The notes: generated by a model not told the origin, from the letters alone. 53,112 bases of DNA from Corallococcus exercitus (GCF_003611585.1 NZ_RAVW01000008.1:1-53112), one strand, 5' to 3'. Counted from the stretch's first letter, positions 41,491 to 50,722 are shown. Program-made: numbers and translations.

Positions 41491-42501
41491 ATGCCCAAGC
41501 TTCCGGAAGGAAAGATGAAGTGGATCCTCGGGTTGGTCGCCATCGCGATCCTCGCGTTCATTGGCTTCCGCTACTGGAAGGGGAAGCAATCCGAGCTGCC
41601 GGAGGGAATCGTCTCGGGCAATGGCCGCCTGGAGTCGAAGCTGGCGGATGTCGCCGCCAAGGAACCCCTGCGGGTGAAGCAAATCCTTGTCAACGAAGGC
41701 GACCTCGTCAAACCAGGTCAGGTGCTGGTGCAGTTGGACACGACCACGCTGGAGTCGAGCCTGGCGGAGGCCAACGCGAACCTCGCGGCCACGCAGGAGA
41801 AGATGGCGGTGGCCCAGGCGGGCATCGTCAGGCAGAAGAGTGAGATAGAGCTCGCCACCATCGAGGCCGAGCGCGCCCGCAGGTTGGTGAAGCAGGGGGC
41901 CGGCTCGCAGCGGGACGTGGACGTTCGCACGAGCCAGCTGGAGACCACCCGGGCCACCCTGGCGGAAGCGGAAGCCACGCTGAAGACCTCCAAGCAGGAG
42001 ATCGAGGTCGCGCGAGCGAATGCCCAGACCATCCAGACGCGCATCGCGGATGCGACGCTCAGGTCTCCGGTGACGGGAAGAGTCCTCTACCGCCTGGCCG
42101 AACCCGGCGAGGTGCTCGCGCCCGGCGGACCGGCGCTCACGCTCGTGAACCTGGAGGACGTCTACATGGAGATCTTCCTCCCGGCCAGCGAGGCCGCCAA
42201 GGTGAAGATTGGCTCCGAGGCGCGCCTCACCGTCGACTTCGAGCCCAACCGCTCCATCCCCGGGTATGTGTCCTTCGTGTCCCCGGAAGCGCAGTTCACG
42301 CCCAAGCAGGTTGAAACCAAGAGCGAGCGGGAGAAGCTGGTGTTCCGCGTGAAGCTCCAGGTTCCCCGGCAGCTGGCCAGCCGCTACGTCGAGCGCATCA
42401 AGACAGGCATCCGGGGCGTCGGCTACGTCAAGGTGGACCCCTCCGTGGAGTGGCCCGCCCAGTTGCGGAACGTCATCACGGAGCAATCCGCGTCCCGTTA
42501 G
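41491..42501 (+). CDS. HlyD-family membrane fusion protein
   Basis: A 336-residue periplasmic adaptor. One N-terminal membrane anchor (ILGLVAIAILAFIGFRYW) is followed by the first half of the lipoyl domain (VSGNGRLESKLADVA), a long alpha-hairpin (about 75-185), the second lipoyl half (LRSPVTGRVLYRLAEPGEVL) and a beta-barrel domain. It bridges the inner-membrane transporter and the outer-membrane factor. It starts ten bases after the previous stop and is followed by the RbbA-type gene. Its counterpart in E. coli is YhiI, beside RbbA and YhhJ. Confidence 0.9.
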   Translation: MPKLPEGKMKWILGLVAIAILAFIGFRYWKGKQSELPEGIVSGNGRLESKLADVAAKEPLRVKQILVNEGDLVKPGQVLVQLDTTTLESSLAEANANLAATQEKMAVAQAGIVRQKSEIELATIEAERARRLVKQGAGSQRDVDVRTSQLETTRATLAEAEATLKTSKQEIEVARANAQTIQTRIADATLRSPVTGRVLYRLAEPGEVLAPGGPALTLVNLEDVYMEIFLPASEAAKVKIGSEARLTVDFEPNRSIPGYVSFVSPEAQFTPKQVETKSEREKLVFRVKLQVPRQLASRYVERIKTGIRGVGYVKVDPSVEWPAQLRNVITEQSASR

Positions 42502-42524
42502 CCGGGCACCGGGAGGGCTCCGCC

Positions 42525-45347
42525 ATGGTCTCAGCCGTGTCCACAGAATCGCCGGCTGGCGCCTCCAGCAGGCCGGTGGTCTCCATCCAGGACGTGACCC
42601 ACCGCTACGGCAAGGTCGTCGCGCTCGACGGCATCTCGCTCGACGTTCCCAGCGGCATCATGGTGGGCATCGTGGGGCCAGACGGCGTCGGCAAGTCGAC
42701 GCTGATGGCCCTGGTCGCCGGCTCCAAGAAGATGCAGCAGGGACGGGTGACGGTCCTGGACGGGGACATCGCGGACGCCCGGCACCGGCGCGCCGTGGGG
42801 CCGCGCATCGCGTACATGCCCCAGGGGCTGGGGAAGAACCTCTATCTGGAGCTCAGCGTCTACGACAACGTCGACTTCATGGCCCGGCTCTTCGGGTTGT
42901 CGCCCGAGGAGCGCAAGGCGCGCGTCCCGGAGCTGCTCGCGGCCACCGGCCTGGGCAAGTTCGCGGAGCGCCCCGCCGGCAAGCTCTCCGGCGGCATGAA
43001 GCAGAAGGTGGGGCTGTGCGGCGCGCTGGTGCACGACCCCGACCTGCTCATCCTCGACGAGCCCACCACCGGCGTCGACCCGCTCTCCCGGCGGCAGTTC
43101 TGGAGCCTCATCGACGACATCCGCGGCGGGCGCCCCGGCATGAGCGTCATCATCTCCACGGCCTACATGGACGAGGCGCAGCAGTGGGACTGGATCGTCG
43201 CCATGGACGCGGGGCGCGTGCTGGCGACGGGGACGCCCGCGGAGCTGATGGAGCGCTCGGGGACCCAGAACCTGGAGCAATGCTTCATCGCGCTGCTGCC
43301 CGAGGAAAAGCGCCGGGGCCACAAGGAGATCGTCATCCCGCCCCGCGCGCCGGGCAAGGCGGAGCTGGCCATCGAGGCCCATGGGCTGACCCGCCGCTTC
43401 GGGACCTTCACCGCCGTGGACCACGTCACCCTGTCGATTGAGCGCGGGGAAATCTTCGGGTTCCTGGGCTCCAACGGCTGCGGCAAGTCCACGACCATGA
43501 AGATGCTGACCGGCCTGCTGCCGCCCACGGAAGGGACGGCGAAGCTCTTCGGCAGCGCCGTGGATGCCGGCAGCATGGAGGTGCGCAAGAACCTGGGCTA
43601 CATGACGCAGGCGTTCTCGCTCTACGGCGAGCTGAGCGTCCAGCAGAACCTGGTCCTGCACGCGCGGCTCTACCACCTGCCGCCAGACAAGGCGAAGGCG
43701 CGCATCGACGAACTGGTCGAGCGCTTCGGCCTGGGCGCGCACCTGGAGGCGCTGGCCGGGGACCTGCCCATGGGCCTGCGCCAGCGGCTGTCGCTGGCCG
43801 TCGCCGTGCTGCACGGGCCGCAGATCCTCATCCTGGACGAGCCCACGTCGGGGGTCGATCCCGTCGCCCGGGACAGCTTCTGGGAGCTGCTCATCGACCT
43901 GTCGCGCAAGCAGGGCGTCACCATCTTCGTGACCACGCACTTCATGAACGAGGGGATGCGCTGCGACCGCATCTCCCTCATGAACGCGGGAAGGGTGCTG
44001 GCGGCGGACAGCCCCCAGAAGCTCATCGAGGCGCGCAACGCGGACAGCCTGGAGACCGCCTTCATCGGCTACATGGAGGACGCCATCGCCGAAAAGGCAC
44101 GCACCGAGAGCAAGGACGCGGCGGCCAAGGACACGACGGCCAAGGACGCGACTCCCGCGCCCGAGGCCGCCCCGCCTCCGCCCCCGCCCGCGCATCGGGT
44201 GGACCGGGCCGGCCTCCGGCTGCGACTCGGCCGGTTGCTCGCATACAGCCACAACGAGGCCATCCAGATCCTCCGCGACAAGGTCCGGCTGGCGTTTGCC
44301 TTCATCGGCTCGGCGCTGCTGATGCTCGTCTTCGGCTTCGGCATCACGACCGACGTCGAGAACATCCGCTTCGCCGCGCTGGACATGGACCAGTCGCCCG
44401 AGAGCCGCGCGTATCTGGAACAGTTCAGCGCGGCGAAACCCTATTTCGCCCTGACTCCGCCGGCCGACTCCTCGGACGAGGCGCTCCGCAGGCTCCAGTC
44501 GGACGATGTCTCGATGGTGCTGGAGATTCCGCCTCGCTTCGGTCTGGACTTCCGCCGGGGCGCAGGACCGGAGGTGCTGGCGCAGGTGGACGGCGCCATG
44601 ACCTTCCGTGGCGACACCGTCGAGCAATATGCCCAGGCGGTCCACAACCGGATGCTGAGGGATCCCGCGAGCGGCTTCTCTTCGGCCAGCGCCCGGAAGG
44701 ACACGGCCAACATCGAAGAGCGCTACCTCTACAATCCAACCTTCGAGAGCGTCTACTCCATCGTGCCGAGTGTCCCGGCGCTGCTGCTGCTGCTGATCCC
44801 CGCGATCCTCATGACGGTCAGCATCGTGCGTGAGAAGGAGCTGGGGTCGATCATCAACTTCTATGTCACGCCCACGGGGAGGCTGGAGTACCTGCTTGGG
44901 AAGCAGCTGCCCTACGTGGCCATCGGGATGGTCAACTTCTTCATCCTGACCGCCCTGGCGCTGGTGGTCTTCGGTGTTCCCATCAAGGGCAGCTTCCTGA
45001 CGTTGATCCTCTGCACGCTGTTCTACGTCGCGGCGACGACAGGCATTGGGATGGTGACGTCCACCTTCACCGGAAGCCAGGTGGCGGCGGTCTTCGTCAC
45101 GGCCATCCTGACCATCGTGCCGACCATCCAGTTCTCCGGCTTGTTGCAGCCGGTCTCCACGCTGCAGGGCGGGGCCGGTGTCGTCGGTTCCATCTGGCCG
45201 GCCACCTATTACATGCACGCCAGCCTGGGCGCCTTCACCAAGGGGCTGGGGGCGGGGCTCATCCTGAGGGACGTGGCCTTCCTGGCCGTGTGCGTCCCCG
45301 TCCTCCTGGGTATCAGCGTCATCGGCTTGAGAAAGCAGGAGAAATAG
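42525..45347 (+). CDS. rbbA: RbbA-type ABC protein: two ATPase domains plus ABC-2 permease
   Basis: 940 residues. ATPase 1 has Walker A GPDGVGKST, signature LSGGMKQKVGL and Walker B LLILDEPTTGVDP. ATPase 2 (from about residue 285) has GSNGCGKST and ILILDEPTSGVDP, but its signature reads LPMGLRQRLSL, as is common in this subfamily. A charged, Ala/Lys/Pro linker (about 525-555) leads to an ABC-2 permease with a large periplasmic loop and a C-terminal set of about five spans. E. coli RbbA has the same length and order and was described as ribosome-associated, yet the operon here argues for export. GGGAGG precedes the ATG by eight bases. Substrate unknown. Confidence 0.9.
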   Translation: MVSAVSTESPAGASSRPVVSIQDVTHRYGKVVALDGISLDVPSGIMVGIVGPDGVGKSTLMALVAGSKKMQQGRVTVLDGDIADARHRRAVGPRIAYMPQGLGKNLYLELSVYDNVDFMARLFGLSPEERKARVPELLAATGLGKFAERPAGKLSGGMKQKVGLCGALVHDPDLLILDEPTTGVDPLSRRQFWSLIDDIRGGRPGMSVIISTAYMDEAQQWDWIVAMDAGRVLATGTPAELMERSGTQNLEQCFIALLPEEKRRGHKEIVIPPRAPGKAELAIEAHGLTRRFGTFTAVDHVTLSIERGEIFGFLGSNGCGKSTTMKMLTGLLPPTEGTAKLFGSAVDAGSMEVRKNLGYMTQAFSLYGELSVQQNLVLHARLYHLPPDKAKARIDELVERFGLGAHLEALAGDLPMGLRQRLSLAVAVLHGPQILILDEPTSGVDPVARDSFWELLIDLSRKQGVTIFVTTHFMNEGMRCDRISLMNAGRVLAADSPQKLIEARNADSLETAFIGYMEDAIAEKARTESKDAAAKDTTAKDATPAPEAAPPPPPPAHRVDRAGLRLRLGRLLAYSHNEAIQILRDKVRLAFAFIGSALLMLVFGFGITTDVENIRFAALDMDQSPESRAYLEQFSAAKPYFALTPPADSSDEALRRLQSDDVSMVLEIPPRFGLDFRRGAGPEVLAQVDGAMTFRGDTVEQYAQAVHNRMLRDPASGFSSASARKDTANIEERYLYNPTFESVYSIVPSVPALLLLLIPAILMTVSIVREKELGSIINFYVTPTGRLEYLLGKQLPYVAIGMVNFFILTALALVVFGVPIKGSFLTLILCTLFYVAATTGIGMVTSTFTGSQVAAVFVTAILTIVPTIQFSGLLQPVSTLQGGAGVVGSIWPATYYMHASLGAFTKGLGAGLILRDVAFLAVCVPVLLGISVIGLRKQEK

Positions 45348-45349
45348 AG

Positions 45350-46474
45350 GTGAACTCGCTGCTCAACATCATATGGCTCGGGCTCAAGGAGCTTCGCAGC
45401 CTGGTGAGCGACGCGGTCCTGGTCGTCTTCGTCGTCTATGCCTTCACGCTGGCAATCTATGTCCAGGCCACGGGGACCTCGAGCGAGGTGAACAACGCCT
45501 CGATTGCCTTCGCCGACGAGGACGGGTCCGCGTTGTCCAAGGAGTTGATCAACGCCTTCTATCCGCCCCGCTTCAAGCAGCCGGAGATCATCTCCCCGGA
45601 TGAGGTCCAGGCGGACATGGACAGGGGCCGGTTCATGTTCGTCGTCGTGATTCCGCCCCGCTTCGAGCACGACCTCCGCGCGGGGCGCAACCCGGACATC
45701 CAGGTGAACATCGACGCGACCGCCATGCAGCAGGCGGGCATCGGCTCCGGCTACATCAAGAACATCATCAACGACCGCATCTCCTCCTTCATGAAGCGCA
45801 CGGAGGAGACGGGGGCGAAGCCCGTCAACCTGGTCGTCCGCAAGCTCTTCAACCCCAACGGGGTCTCTTCCTGGTTCAAGAGCGTGGTGGCCATCATCAA
45901 CCAGATCACCCTGCTCACCGTCGTGCTGACGGGCGCGGCGGTCATCCGCGAACGCGAACACGGAACGCTGGAGCACCTGCTCGTGATGCCGCTGACCTCG
46001 TTCGAGATCGCGATGGCGAAGGTCTGGGCCAACGGGCTGGTGATTCTGGTGGCGACCGCGGCGTCGCTCCTCCTGGTCGTGCACATGGTGCTGAAGGTGC
46101 CGTTCGCCGGCTCGGTGGTGCTGTGGTTCGCGGGCGTCGTGCTCTACCTGTTCTTCGCCACGGCGCTCGGCATCTTCCTGGGGACCATCTCCCGCTCGAT
46201 GGCGCAGTTCGCGCTGCTCATCATCCTGGTGGTGCTGGTGCTGATGCTGCTTTCGGGCGGGAGCACGCCCGTGGAGAGCCAGCCGAAGTGGCTGCAGTAC
46301 GTCACGTACCTCCTGCCGGCCCGGCACTTCGTCAGCTTCTCGCAGGTCATCATCTACCGCGGCGGAGGGCTGACGGCCGTCTGGCGCCAGTTCCTGATGG
46401 TGGGCGCGGTGGGCATGGGGTTCTTCGTCTACAGCCTGGCGCTCTTCCGCAAATCCATCGCGGTGAGCAAGTAG
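45350..46474 (+). CDS. yhhJ: ABC-2 type permease (YhhJ-like)
   Basis: A 374-residue inner-membrane permease. One N-terminal span (LVVFVVYAFTLAIYVQA) precedes a periplasmic domain (about 35-170), then five spans from SVVAIINQITLLTVVLTGAA onward, with the conserved EREHGTLEHLLVMPLTSFEI cytoplasmic helix and a QPKWLQYVTYLLPARHF segment. It should dimerise with the permease part of the RbbA-type protein. The GTG at 45350 lies two bases after the previous stop and has AGGAG nine bases upstream. Last gene of the operon, followed by a hairpin. Confidence 0.9.
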   Translation: MNSLLNIIWLGLKELRSLVSDAVLVVFVVYAFTLAIYVQATGTSSEVNNASIAFADEDGSALSKELINAFYPPRFKQPEIISPDEVQADMDRGRFMFVVVIPPRFEHDLRAGRNPDIQVNIDATAMQQAGIGSGYIKNIINDRISSFMKRTEETGAKPVNLVVRKLFNPNGVSSWFKSVVAIINQITLLTVVLTGAAVIREREHGTLEHLLVMPLTSFEIAMAKVWANGLVILVATAASLLLVVHMVLKVPFAGSVVLWFAGVVLYLFFATALGIFLGTISRSMAQFALLIILVVLVLMLLSGGSTPVESQPKWLQYVTYLLPARHFVSFSQVIIYRGGGLTAVWRQFLMVGAVGMGFFVYSLALFRKSIAVSK

Positions 46475-46512
46475 GAGGGCAGGCCAGTGGCTCAAGCCTG
46501 GGCGCCGGGCAG

Positions 46513-46547
46513 CCAGGAAGGTCCTCCCCCGCACGGGCCCTTCCTGG
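46513..46547 (+). terminator. Hairpin closing the export operon
   Basis: CCAGGAAGG (46513-46521) pairs perfectly with CCTTCCTGG (46539-46547), about 39 bases after the permease stop. The loop is 17 bases and can pair partly within itself. No T tract. Confidence 0.55.
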
Positions 46548-46592
46548 ACCCAGGTCCATGGTCCGCCCGGTCGCGATGCTTAGCGTCAAGGC

Positions 46593-47753
46593 ATGCGCGC
46601 ACTTACCTACGAAGGTCCCTACCGGGTCGCGGTGCGGAACAAGCCCGACCCTCGCATCGAACATCCCCAGGACGGCATCGTCCGGGTGACGTCCGCGGCC
46701 ATCTGCGGCTCGGACCTTCACCTGCTCCACGGGCTGGTGCCGGACACCCGCATCGGCTTCACCTTCGGCCATGAGTTCGTGGGCGTGGTGGAGGAGCTGG
46801 GCCCTACGGCCCGCAGCCAGGGATTGAAGAAGGGCGACCGCTTGATGCTGCCCTTCCAGATCTTCTGCGGCGGCTGCTACTTCTGTCAGCGCGGCCTCAC
46901 GTCCTGCTGTGACAGCACCAACCCGGCGACGGACGCGGGCACGGGCATCTACGGCTATTCCCACTCGTTCGGAGGCTACGACGGCGGGCAGGCCCAGTAC
47001 GTGCGCGTGCCCTTCATCGGCGTGGACGCGGAGAAGGTGCCCGAGGAGGTCTCGGACCTGGACGCGCTGCCCATCACCGACGCCTTCTCCACCGGCTATC
47101 AGGGCGCGGAGATGTGTGACCTGAAGGGCGGGGAGACGGTGCTGGTGCTCGGCTGCGGGCCGGTGGGCCTCTTCGCCATGTGGAGCGCCTGGGCCATGGG
47201 CGCCGGCCGGGTCATCGCGGTGGACAAGGAGGACTACCGCCTGGAGTTCGCGCGGCAGTGGCTGGGCGTGGAGACGCTCAACTTCAACGACGTGGACCTG
47301 GTCACCACGGTGAAGGGGATGACGGAGGGACGCGGCGCGGACGCGACGGTGGAGGCCGTGGGCTGTGAAGCGGCGGGCTCGCCGGTGCACCGCACGATGG
47401 GCGTGCTCATGAAGGCGGAGGCCGGCTCCCCGGTGGCCGTCAACTTCGCCATCCACGCGACGCGCAAGGGCGGCGTCATCTCGCTCATCGGCGCGTACGG
47501 GCCTCCGGCGGTGGGCGTGGACCTGGGCACGTACATGAACAAGGCGCAGACGATGCGCACCGGCCAGGCGAGCGTGAAGCGCTACATGCCGCACCTGCTG
47601 GAGCACGTGCGCGCCGGGCGCATCCAGCCCTCGCGCGTCTTCACCCACCGCCTGCCGCTGGAGCAAGCGCCCGAGGGCTACCACACGTTCGCGCAGAAGC
47701 AGGACGGCTGCATCAAGGTCGCCCTCTTCCCCAACGGAGAACACCTGCACTGA
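46593..47753 (+). CDS. Zinc-dependent alcohol dehydrogenase family protein
   Basis: A 386-residue medium-chain dehydrogenase. Catalytic zinc ligands lie in ICGSDLHLLHG and GHEFVG; the structural-zinc lobe is GGCYFCQRGLTSCCDS, with one spacing variation. The Rossmann motif is VLVLGCGPVGLFA, followed by VIAVDKEDYRLEFA, so NAD(H) is expected. The YGYSHSFGGYDGGQAQYVRVP block and the length match the formaldehyde-dehydrogenase-like/threonine-dehydrogenase-like group found in many soil bacteria. Substrate unknown. No ribosome site is visible; TAGCGT at 46581-46586 would place the transcript start at the ATG, so it may be leaderless. The small membrane gene follows after 13 bases. Confidence 0.9.
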   Translation: MRALTYEGPYRVAVRNKPDPRIEHPQDGIVRVTSAAICGSDLHLLHGLVPDTRIGFTFGHEFVGVVEELGPTARSQGLKKGDRLMLPFQIFCGGCYFCQRGLTSCCDSTNPATDAGTGIYGYSHSFGGYDGGQAQYVRVPFIGVDAEKVPEEVSDLDALPITDAFSTGYQGAEMCDLKGGETVLVLGCGPVGLFAMWSAWAMGAGRVIAVDKEDYRLEFARQWLGVETLNFNDVDLVTTVKGMTEGRGADATVEAVGCEAAGSPVHRTMGVLMKAEAGSPVAVNFAIHATRKGGVISLIGAYGPPAVGVDLGTYMNKAQTMRTGQASVKRYMPHLLEHVRAGRIQPSRVFTHRLPLEQAPEGYHTFAQKQDGCIKVALFPNGEHLH

Positions 47754-47766
47754 GAGGAGCCGTGTG

Positions 47767-48252
47767 ATGAACCCCACGCCCGACACGAACACCGAGCAGC
47801 CCAAGCTCGCCACGCAGCAGGAGGTGGAGCGGCACTCCGCATATCAGGCAATGCAGCGCTCCGAGCGCCCGTCCTATTGGGGCGTCGACCTGGACCCCGC
47901 GCGCCGGCCCGGCGTCCCGATGATGAAGGAGCCGCGGCCGATGCCCAACGCGCGCTTCCCACCGGAGCCCCAGCAGGGCCCGTCCGCGGTGCCCATGCAC
48001 GGACGTCCCAACAAGCAGATGCCACCGGTGTTCGGCACCGCCACCCCGCTCCACGGCGTCTCCGGCCTCATCCGGCGCGCCGCGTACCGGAAGCCGGACC
48101 ACTACCCCAGCCACTGGCTGCTCAAGATGTTCGCCGACCGGGTGGACTCCTGGGGCTACCACACCGGCAAGGTCCTGAAGGTGGTGGGCCCCGTCGCGGT
48201 GGTGGCCCTGCTGGTTGGCATGGCGCGCGAGCGGTCCGCCTTCGCGAGATAG
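47767..48252 (+). CDS. Hypothetical proline-rich protein with C-terminal membrane anchor
   Basis: A 161-residue protein that I do not recognise. The N-terminal two thirds are polar and rich in Pro, Arg and Met (for example a MMKEPRPMPNARFPPEPQQG stretch) and likely disordered. A single span near the C-terminus (VLKVVGPVAVVALLVGMA) suggests a tail-anchored protein with the N-terminus in the cytosol. The ATG has AGGAG seven bases upstream; an adjacent GTG is in frame. The 13-bp gap to the dehydrogenase gene indicates co-transcription, and a link to that enzyme is the only functional hint. Confidence 0.7.
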   Translation: MNPTPDTNTEQPKLATQQEVERHSAYQAMQRSERPSYWGVDLDPARRPGVPMMKEPRPMPNARFPPEPQQGPSAVPMHGRPNKQMPPVFGTATPLHGVSGLIRRAAYRKPDHYPSHWLLKMFADRVDSWGYHTGKVLKVVGPVAVVALLVGMARERSAFAR

Positions 48253-48270
48253 GCCGCGCGAAATTCACTG

Positions 48271-48304
48271 GCATCGCGAGGAGGCACTATCCTCCTCGCG
48301 ATGC
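48271..48304 (+). promoter_or_regulatory. 14-bp inverted repeat overlapping a start codon
   Basis: GCATCGCGAGGAGG (48271-48284), a 6-nt loop CACTAT, and CCTCCTCGCGATGC (48291-48304) are a perfect inverted repeat. The right arm includes the ATG (48301) of the next gene and the left arm a ribosome-site-like GAGGAGG that is too far away (16 bases) for normal use. TATCCT (48288-48293) in the centre is a possible -10 for a leaderless message. The arrangement resembles the repeat at the NACHT gene start. Confidence 0.6.
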
Positions 48305-49071
48305 GACTGCTCCCCCGCCTCCACCTCTTCGAGTTCCTCGACCAGCCGTGGCTGCCCGCGCCGTTGCGCCGTGGCGAGGTCGACTACCTGCACGTCGTGC
48401 TGGACCGGACGCGGCCCTACGACGCCGTGGCCCCGCAGCTGGGGGAGCTGTTGCGCATGACCGGGACGAACCGGATCATCGACCTGTGCTCCGGCACGGG
48501 CGGCCCCTGGCGCACGCTGCTCCCGGTGCTGCGCAAGGTGCATCCCGAGGCCGAGGTCGTGCTCACGGACCTCCACCCCACCCCGGTGCCGGAGCTGCCC
48601 GAGGGCGCCCGGTACCGCGACACCCCGGTGGACGTCACCCGCATCCCGGAGGAGCTGACGGGGCTGCGCACCCTCTTCGAGGCGCTGCATCACTTCCGCC
48701 CGAAGCAGGCGCGCGCGCTCCTCGCGGACGCCGCCACGCGCGGAGTCCCCATCGCCGCCTTCGAGCTCACGCAGCGCTCCATGCCCTACGTCCTCATCCA
48801 GCTGCTGCTCATCATCCCCCTGGTGTGGGGCTTCACCCCGCTCATCCGCCCGGTGCGCTGGTGGCGGCTGCTGCTCACCTACCTGGTGCCCATCATCCCC
48901 CTGCTCATCCTCTGGGATGGCGTGGTGTCGTCGCTGCGGACGTACGCGCCGGAGGACCTGGAGGAGCTGACGGAGGGGCTGGACGCCAATGGCTACCGCT
49001 GGCACACCGGGGTCCATCGCGCGCAGGGAATGACCATCACCTATCTGCTCGGACTGCCTCGGCAACGGTAG
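48301..49071 (+). CDS. Class I methyltransferase-like protein with two membrane spans
   Basis: 256 residues. The SAM-binding motif I is IIDLCSGTGGPWRTLL (about residues 57-72), followed by an acidic strand end VVLTDLHPTP and FEALHHFRPKQARALL, the usual post-motif region of class I methyltransferases. Unusually, two hydrophobic segments (IQLLLIIPLVWGFTPLI and LTYLVPIIPLLILWDG, about 160-205) interrupt the C-terminal half, suggesting a membrane-bound enzyme or one acting on lipid. The C-terminal YRWHTGVHRAQGMTITYLLG completes the sheet. Substrate unknown. It starts inside a perfect inverted repeat and has no usable ribosome site. Confidence 0.78.
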   Translation: MRLLPRLHLFEFLDQPWLPAPLRRGEVDYLHVVLDRTRPYDAVAPQLGELLRMTGTNRIIDLCSGTGGPWRTLLPVLRKVHPEAEVVLTDLHPTPVPELPEGARYRDTPVDVTRIPEELTGLRTLFEALHHFRPKQARALLADAATRGVPIAAFELTQRSMPYVLIQLLLIIPLVWGFTPLIRPVRWWRLLLTYLVPIIPLLILWDGVVSSLRTYAPEDLEELTEGLDANGYRWHTGVHRAQGMTITYLLGLPRQR

Positions 49072-49186
49072 GGATTGAGAAGAACAGGCGAAAAGCACCG
49101 GAACACTCCTACCTCCTCGAGGTGCCCCTTGAAGCGCAATGCCTTGCGCCCCACCCTCCGACCGCCGAGGGCCGGAAGGAGAAGGC

Positions 49187-50668
49187 ATGCATGTAAGTAC
49201 TTGGGGTTGCCTGCTGGGGTTGGCGCTGGCAGGGGTGGGCTGTGGGGCTTCGCAGGGCGATGAAGGGTCAGGGGAGGCGGTCCCCACCGCCACGGAGGAG
49301 GACTCCCGCGAGGTGAGCGCCCAGGCGTGCCCTCCCGGGGTGGCGTCCCGGGTGGCCACCCTCCTGCCTCCGGACTCCGGCGGCTTCGCGGGGGAGCTCA
49401 CCAACGTCCAGGGGACGCTCTACTTCGTCACCTCCACCTTCGACACGGGTTCGGTCCTGTGGCGCAGTGACGGCACGGAGGCAGGGACCGTCCCGGTGAA
49501 GACGTTTCCGGGGCCGCCCGGCGTCTACCAGCCGACGAACCTCGTCGCGGTGGGCAACAGGCTCTTCTTCCAGACGCGCACCCCGGCCACCGGCATGGAG
49601 CTGTGGATCAGCGATGGAACGGAGGGCGGGACCCGGCTGGTCAAGGACATCACTCCCGGCGCGGCCGACTCCGTCCTGGAGCCGGCCTATGAGCTCAATG
49701 GCCGCCTGGTGTTCTTCCGCTGGGTGCCGGTGTCGGCGAACGAGTCGAGGCCGGAGCTGTGGCGGTCCGACGGGACGTCCGCGGGCACGCTGCGGGTGCG
49801 GAACTTCCGCGCCTTCACCGGCTTGAGCTACTACAAGCTGAAGGTCGGCAACGCGCTGCTCTTCTTCTTCTCCGAGGAGACGGGCACCACGCTGTGGCGC
49901 ACCGACGGCACGCTGGCCGGGACCACCTCCGTCAAGCAGCTGGACGCGGGGTCCACCTACGTCAGGGACGTGAGCCGCCCGGGTGAGACGCCGCTGTTCA
50001 TCCTGGATGACGGCCCCAACCACGAAGTGTGGAAGACGAATGGCACCGCGGCGGGGACCGTCCGCCTGGACTCCTTCGGCCATCCCGTGAACCTGCTCGG
50101 GACGCTGGGCACGTCCGTCTATCTGACGTCCGTGGACAGCCCGGTGACGAAGCGGCTGCGCATTGAACGGCTCTCATTGAGCGGCGACGGCAAGACGCGC
50201 ATCACCACCCTGCCCAACCCCTATGGGTCCGAGGAGTACGCGTATCCCGCCGTGCGGACGGCGGTGGTCTCCGGCGGCGACATCTACTTCTCCCTGGTCA
50301 TCCAGAGCGACGCCCCCGTGGCCCGGGCCGTGTCGCTGTGGGCGACGAATGGGACCGCCGCAGGGACCCGCGAGCTCTTCGACAACCGCTATGTGGAGTA
50401 CGGCTACCGCTACCCCCTGTTCGCCACCGGCACGGGCCAGGTCCTGTTCGGCGGCGCGCCGGACGAAGACGGGCCCGCCTTCCCCTACTTCACCCGGGGC
50501 TCCGTGGCGACACAGGGCCGGCTGGCGGACGTCGCCTATCCGGACTCGTTCACCCGCGTGGGCAGTCGCATCTTCTTCACCGCCTATGACGCCACCAACG
50601 AGCGCGAGCTGTGGTCCGTGCCGGCCACCTTCAGCTGCCCGCCGGGGCTGACCGGAGCGCACGAGTAG
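49187..50668 (+). CDS. Lipoprotein with ELWxxDGT repeats
   Basis: 493 residues. The signal ends at a lipobox-like AGVGC, followed by an acidic linker. The body consists of repeated units, about 45-60 residues apart, each with LWxxDGTxxGT or a close variant: LWRSDGTEAGT, LWISDGTEGGT, LWRSDGTSAGT, LWRTDGTLAGT, VWKTNGTAAGT and LWATNGTAAGT, with the last unit degenerate (ELWSVPAT). This repeat is common in surface proteins of myxobacteria and probably forms a beta-propeller-like scaffold. GAAGGAG precedes the ATG. No enzymatic motif is seen; a binding or adhesion role is possible. Confidence 0.85.
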   Translation: MHVSTWGCLLGLALAGVGCGASQGDEGSGEAVPTATEEDSREVSAQACPPGVASRVATLLPPDSGGFAGELTNVQGTLYFVTSTFDTGSVLWRSDGTEAGTVPVKTFPGPPGVYQPTNLVAVGNRLFFQTRTPATGMELWISDGTEGGTRLVKDITPGAADSVLEPAYELNGRLVFFRWVPVSANESRPELWRSDGTSAGTLRVRNFRAFTGLSYYKLKVGNALLFFFSEETGTTLWRTDGTLAGTTSVKQLDAGSTYVRDVSRPGETPLFILDDGPNHEVWKTNGTAAGTVRLDSFGHPVNLLGTLGTSVYLTSVDSPVTKRLRIERLSLSGDGKTRITTLPNPYGSEEYAYPAVRTAVVSGGDIYFSLVIQSDAPVARAVSLWATNGTAAGTRELFDNRYVEYGYRYPLFATGTGQVLFGGAPDEDGPAFPYFTRGSVATQGRLADVAYPDSFTRVGSRIFFTAYDATNERELWSVPATFSCPPGLTGAHE

Positions 50669-50678
50669 GCAGGGCGGG

Positions 50679-50704
50679 CGCCGGGGCGGGCACGCGCCCC
50701 GGTG
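50679..50704 (+). terminator. GC hairpin after the ELWxxDGT gene
   Basis: CCGGGGCG (50681-50688) pairs with CGCCCCGG (50695-50702) across a 6-nt loop, extended by about two further pairs including a G-T pair. It starts 11 bases after the stop codon. Confidence 0.65.
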
Positions 50705-50722
50705 TCCCCACACCCGATGCGG

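Noticed and set aside
42531-45218. An 895-codon minus-strand frame opposite the RbbA-type gene
   Set aside because: Composition is that of a GC-driven shadow (His, Arg, Gln, Asp rich) with no recognisable motif or ribosome site; the sense gene has full ABC motifs.
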